Shown here in pieces: positions 61,501 to 64,000 of a DNA stretch of 64,000 nt. Made by a program: the position numbers and the translations under genes. Origin of the DNA: Lojkania enalia. Lineage: Eukaryota > Ascomycota > Dothideomycetes > Pleosporales. The DNA lies in the NCBI GenBank assembly GCA_010094045.1, contig ML986602.1, positions 352,679 through 416,678 on the forward strand, given 5' to 3'. Position 1 is the first letter of the stretch. Each line of letters begins with the position of its first letter. A model generated the notes under the pieces. It did no database searches. It was not told the DNA's origin and was given only the letters and a program-made list of their open reading frames with translations.

Positions 61501-64000
61501 AACTGAGCAGCTATACAAGCAGCTCTTACGTGCTCAAAGACGGACAGCCACAACATTACCGGTCTCAAAGTTTATCCCTGCATCCTCTTCGAAGCATGTT
61601 GGACCAATGTTCGAGGTCACCTGGATGCCGTTCCTAACTGCACTTTCCGGCCAAGCCCAAGACCATAACATCGAAATTGTGAGACTATGCATTGAGGGCA
61701 TCAAACTGGCCATTCGCATCTCATGTTTGTTCGACCTTGAGAACCCGCGACAGGCCTTTGTCTCATTTCTTGCACGCTTTACAAATCTCTACAACTTAAG
61801 TGAGATGAAGGCCAAAAATGTGGAAGCGTTGAAGGTTCTAATTGAGGTCGCACATACTGAGGGCAATTTACTGCGAGAATCATGGCGAGACATACTGACA
61901 TGCGTTTCGCAGCTAGATAGATTCCAGCTGATCTCCACCGGGGTTGATGAGAGAGCTGTACCAGACGTGTTGAAGGCGCAGATTCAACCGAAGACGCCTG
62001 TATCTCGGAAATCTCTAAATGTGCCCAACACCCGCCGACGGCAGCCATCTCATGCTAGTAACATCCACTACCAGGCTGATGTGGCCGAAGAAAGTAGGTC
62101 TACAGACATGATCCGAGGCGTTGATAGAATCTTCACCAACACCGCGAATCTCTCCGGAGAGGCCATTGTCGATTTCGTTAAAGCGCTCACCCAGGTTAGT
62201 TGGCAGGAGATTCAGTCATCAGGCCAGAGCGAGTCCCCCCGAACGTATAGTCTGCAGAAGTTGGTTGAGATAAGTGGCTACAATATGACCCGTGTCCGCT
62301 TCGAGTGGACGAATATCTGGCAAATTCTTGGCGCCCATTTTAATGAAGTTGGATGCCATACCAACACCAACGTGGTATACTTCGCTCTCAACTCCTTGAG
62401 GCAACTTTCGATGCGTTTTATGGAGATTGAAGAATTGCCCGGGTTTAAATTCCAGAAAGATTTCCTCAAGCCATTCGAACATATCATTAGCAACACCAGT
62501 GTAGTGGCTGTCAAAGATATGGTGCTTCGTTGTCTTATCCAAATGATTCAGGCTCGCGGGGAGAATATTCGATCTGGCTGGAAGACTATGTTTGGCGTTT
62601 TTACCGTGGCGGCCAGAGAACCATACGGTAGGTATTTTAATAGAAAATTCTCAGATTGCGTGCTCACACTAAGCAGAGGGTATTGTCAACCTTGCGTTTG
62701 AGAACGTCACACAGGTGTATAACACACGATTTGGTGTTGTTATTTCCCAAGGCGCATTCGCGGACCTCATCGTCTGTCTCACAGAGTTCTCGAAGAACTT
62801 CAAGTTCCAAAAGAAGTCTTTACAGGCAATTGAGCTGCTGAAGTCTTCCGTTCCAAAAATGCTTCGTACCCCTGAGTGTCCACTCTCTGCGCGGGCCGGA
62901 TTTGTAAAAGAGACAGACCACGCATCCACAATTCCAAAGCAACCAAGCCGGCAGACGCAGGAAGAACAGTTCTGGTTCCCCGTACTCTTTGCTTTTCACG
63001 ACGTGTTGATGACTGGTGAAGATTTGGAGGTTCGATCACGAGCTTTGGGGTATTTATTTGAGACGCTCGTCACTTACGGTCGTGATTTCCCTCAGGATTT
63101 CTGGGATACTCTCTGGCGACAGCTTCTCTACCCGATCTTCATGGTGTTAAAATCCAAGTCCGAGATGTCGAAAGTCCTCAATCACGAGGAACTCTCCGTG
63201 TGGTTGTCAACAACCATGATCCAAGCTCTCCGAAACATGATCAAACTTTTCACGCATTTCTTCGAGTCGCTGGAGTATATGCTAGATCGCTTTCTCGATC
63301 TCTTGGCTCTTTGTATTTGTCAGGAGAATGACACTCTTGCCAGAATTGGGAGCAACTGTCTTCAGCAGCTAATACTCCAGAATGTCCAAAAATTTCAACC
63401 CCAGCATTGGAGTCAAATAGTCAAGGCTTTTGTTGAACTCTTTCAGCGTACGGAAGCAACAGCGTTGTTCTCTGCCGCCGCTACATCATCTTATACTCCA
63501 ACAAATGGAACTCGTAGCACTTCCGGCGGTAAGACGCCAAGAACTGAAACTTCTTCTCCCGTAGACCTTCAGTTGTCGACCCCCAGTGAAGAGGCCACGC
63601 CGGACAACGCCCTCGGCATTAATGGCCTTGCAGCTCCACGCCGGCCATCTTTGGTGACTACTGAACCGGAGGCATCGGTTGACCACCAAATGCCTTCACC
63701 ACTCCCGAAGCGGCAGACCCAAGATCTGGAAGACTATCGGCCGGATAATCAGGACCTTCAGCAGCCACCAATAGTGGTCACCGCTGCCCGTCGCCGCTTC
63801 TTTAATCAGATCATCACAAAGTGTGTTCTTCAGCTTCTCATGATCGAAACGGTCCAGGAACTTTTCACAAATGACTCGGTCTATGAGAAGATACCCTCCG
63901 GAGAATTGCTAAGATTGATGGCTGTACTGAAGAAATCCTACCACTTCGCAAAGCGGTTCAATGCAGATCGCGACTTGCGAACACGACTATTCCGAGAAGG
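58571..64000 (+). CDS. sec7: Arf guanine-nucleotide exchange factor Sec7 (partial, runs off the window)
   Basis: Exon 1 is 58571-62627, then a 49-bp intron (62628-62676), then an open exon to the window end, so the C-terminus is missing. More than 1790 residues are visible. Sec7/BIG proteins activate Arf1 at the trans-Golgi. After a low-complexity start come the DCB and HUS helical regions (VVAALETIAASKDARRTKKL, EVSCEIFWLILKYLRVMLKK, LAILDRKSAASFQKQYIL). The Sec7 catalytic domain spans about residues 743-930, with FRLPGEAQKIDRF holding the catalytic glutamate near 836 and YVLSYSVIMLNVDQHS after it. HDS repeats follow. The intron joins EPY/EGIVNLAFENV. The ATG at 58571 begins MADTEPPP; an open extension upstream has no better start. 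Confidence 0.95.

Overview
The window is nuclear DNA of a filamentous ascomycete (Pezizomycotina). The evidence is the set of protein families (FlbD-type Myb, MTC6, Fta1/CENP-L, Hsp88-type Hsp110, GH115), many short introns of about 46-116 bp, and AT-rich islands that hold decayed NLR-type genes. The class is not certain; a leotiomycete or sordariomycete would fit. I rebuilt exons by hand from conserved protein sequence plus splice sites. Nearly every multi-exon model closes in frame, but none was confirmed with transcripts.

Layout. 1-6944: long GC-rich stretch without a convincing gene, upstream of an FlbD-like two-repeat Myb regulator (6945-8186 +). 8187-10732: nothing convincing. 10733-12812 +: MTC6-like membrane protein. 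12813-17209: G/T-rich then AT-rich DNA containing a NACHT-type NLR relic. 17210-19936 -: phospholipase D. 21192-22090 +: short-chain dehydrogenase. 22696-25559 +: MCM3, tail to tail with PMS1 (25926-29313 -). 29729-30945 -: second short-chain dehydrogenase. 31621-32120 -: LSM4. 33298-35330 +: unknown single-pass membrane protein. 35908-37256 -: mitochondrial ribosomal protein uS4m, head to head with a La protein (37585-39232 +). 39233-43675: AT-rich island with a decayed ubiquitin-like-domain gene. 43676-46723 -: secreted GH115 alpha-glucuronidase. 47745-50250 -: Hsp110, head to head with Fta1/CENP-L (50792-51979 +). 52516-54879 -: secreted BBE-type flavin oxidase. 56031-57782 -: pyruvate dehydrogenase E2, head to head with the Arf-GEF Sec7 (58571 to the window end, +).

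Most genes are unrelated housekeeping functions: replication (MCM3), mismatch repair (PMS1), kinetochore (Fta1), RNA metabolism (LSM4, La), mitochondria (uS4m, E2), trafficking (Sec7, PLD) and protein folding (Hsp110). The three genes tied to S phase or chromosomes (MCM3, PMS1, Fta1) each carry MCB-type ACGCG elements just upstream, which suggests shared G1/S control. I see no biosynthetic cluster, CRISPR array, rRNA or tRNA, and no clear new multi-gene system. The most unusual material is in gene structure: a 75-nt homopolymer as the polypyrimidine tract of one intron beside a 17-nt exon, a GC-AG intron, an ATG-only coding exon, and a stop-free 165-bp intron candidate in Hsp110. The two decaying immune-receptor-like loci and the unknown PPxY membrane protein are the next most interesting.
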